DNA of 6,204 nucleotides, from the NCBI GenBank assembly GCA_003225655.1, contig QIAW01000164.1, forward strand, positions 1 through 6,204, given 5' to 3'. Position numbers and translations under genes: made by a program. Under the pieces are notes generated by a model, which searched no databases, was not told where the DNA came from, and was given only the letters and a program-made list of their open reading frames with translations. The stretch is from Acidobacteriota bacterium (GTDB lineage: Bacteria > Acidobacteriota > Terriglobia > Terriglobales > Acidobacteriaceae). Of the stretch, positions 5,737-6,204 are shown in pieces; position 1 is the stretch's first letter, and every line of letters begins with the position of its first letter.

Positions 5737-6090
5737 ATGAACACACTTACGAATTCGCATGTGCTCTTTCGCGAGGAGCAGCGCTTTTGGCGGCCGTGGA
5801 TGGCGGCCCTGTTCCTGCCCCTGCTGTTGATCACGCTCATCGTCGGCTTCGGGTTCTGGCAGCAAGCTGTCAGAGGAATACCCTGGGGCAATCATCCTGC
5901 GAGCAACTCCGGATATGAACACACTTACAAATTCGCATGTGCTCTTTCGCGAGGAGCAGCGCTTTTGGCGGCCGTGGATGGCGGCCCTGTTCCTGCCCCT
6001 GCTGTTGATCACGCTCATCGTCGGCTTCGGGTTCTGGCAGCAAGCTGTCAGAGGAATACCCTGGGGCAATCATCCTGCGAGCAACTCCGG
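5735..6090. repeat. 178-bp tandem direct duplication
   Basis: Copy 1 is 5735-5912 and copy 2 is 5913-6090, head to tail with no spacer. I compared them base by base and found one difference: G at 5751 against A at 5929 (ACG/ACA, both Thr in the gene frame). Flanking bases differ at both ends (T5734 against G5912; A5913 against C6091), so there is no junction microhomology. The unit starts two bases before the ATG and holds the first 59 codons of the membrane protein gene. Confidence 0.95.
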
Positions 6091-6177
6091 CCTGATGTTG
6101 GCGGCGGTTGTCAGCCTGTTCGCTCCCGCACTGAGTTTTTGGATGCTCTATACCTTGCGGCTTACGACCATGGTTGA
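5737..6177 (+). pseudogene. Promoter-proximal duplicate of the membrane-protein 5' end, frameshifted
   Basis: From the ATG at 5737 the first 59 residues match the intact gene downstream, including FREEQRF, a TM helix at about 21-41 and GIPWGNHPASNSG. Because the duplicated unit is 178 nt (3 x 59 + 1), translation then enters copy 2 in the wrong frame. It adds 87 residues of A/R-rich sequence without a recognisable domain, ending at the TGA at 6175-6177 (146 aa in total). It is the frame directly behind the promoter. I treat it as a non-functional by-product of the duplication, although a short one-TM peptide could be produced. Confidence 0.6.
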
Positions 6178-6204
6178 CCATCAAGGAGTTGAGTTACAGC
6201 TATG
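5915..6204 (+). CDS. Small two-TM membrane protein, DUF6141-like, cut by window edge
   Basis: The frame is open for 96 codons to the right edge. An N-terminal amphipathic FREEQRFWRPW (11-21) is followed by a TM helix at about 21-41. A short conserved-looking loop, QQAVRGIPWGNHP (42-54), precedes a second TM helix at about 59-81. The last visible residues, LTTMVDHQGVELQL (83-96), would start the cytoplasmic C-terminal domain. FREEQRF, GIPWGN and the TMVDHQGVEL region recall the DUF6141 family (proteins of about 150-170 aa, function unknown). I assign this from memory. The start lies in the second copy of the 178-bp duplication, so this ATG is preceded by copy-1 coding sequence (CTCCGGAT) and no Shine-Dalgarno. 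As assembled, it is separated from its promoter by copy 1. Confidence 0.65.
   Translation, partial: MNTLTNSHVLFREEQRFWRPWMAALFLPLLLITLIVGFGFWQQAVRGIPWGNHPASNSGLMLAAVVSLFAPALSFWMLYTLRLTTMVDHQGVELQL

Noticed and set aside
5593..6184. Minus-strand frames of 158 and 104 aa over the duplication
   Set aside because: They repeat the same peptide because they cross both copies of the 178-bp unit antisense to the membrane-protein gene. Their apparent internal repeats are a consequence of the DNA duplication.

Overview
The window looks like chromosomal DNA from a GC-moderate Gram-negative-type bacterium. My best guess is Acidobacteriota, based on the zinc-ribbon/XRE regulator, the 'CACAAAGG' type intergenic repeat and the general protein flavour. 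That assignment is inference from memory, not from a search.

Positions 1-4046 (minus strand) hold a conserved envelope/isoprenoid cluster. In transcription order it is uppS (undecaprenyl diphosphate synthase), cdsA (CDP-diacylglycerol synthase), dxr (DXP reductoisomerase) and rseP (site-2 intramembrane metalloprotease, cut by the left window edge). Dxr commits carbon to the MEP isoprenoid pathway. UppS uses the resulting prenyl diphosphates to build the C55 carrier lipid for peptidoglycan and other surface polymers. CdsA makes the CDP-DAG precursor of phospholipids. RseP performs regulated intramembrane proteolysis in envelope-stress signalling. The cdsA-dxr and dxr-rseP junctions are 11 and 19 nt, but uppS and cdsA are separated by 164 nt.

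Positions 4047-4957 hold an intergenic strip with short direct repeats and a strong GC hairpin, then a minus-strand XRE-type regulator with an N-terminal CX2C...CX2C zinc ribbon, then a 181-nt divergent intergenic region. Positions 4958-5575 (plus strand) encode a small HD-domain putative phosphohydrolase with a good ribosome binding site.

Positions 5576-6204 are the unusual part. A degenerate octamer repeat is followed by a near-consensus sigma-70 promoter (TTGACT-N16-TATAAT). A perfect 10+1+10 palindrome overlaps the -10 box and runs up to the start codon. After that comes a 178-bp head-to-tail duplication of the 5' end of a small two-TM membrane protein gene (DUF6141-like). The two copies differ at one, synonymous, base. 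Because 178 is not a multiple of three, the promoter-proximal start codon leads into a frameshifted dead-end reading frame, and the intact frame begins only in the second copy and runs off the right edge. This could be a real recent duplication or an assembly artefact.

I see no mobile element, CRISPR array, tRNA or rRNA, and no clear evidence for a wholly new multi-gene system.
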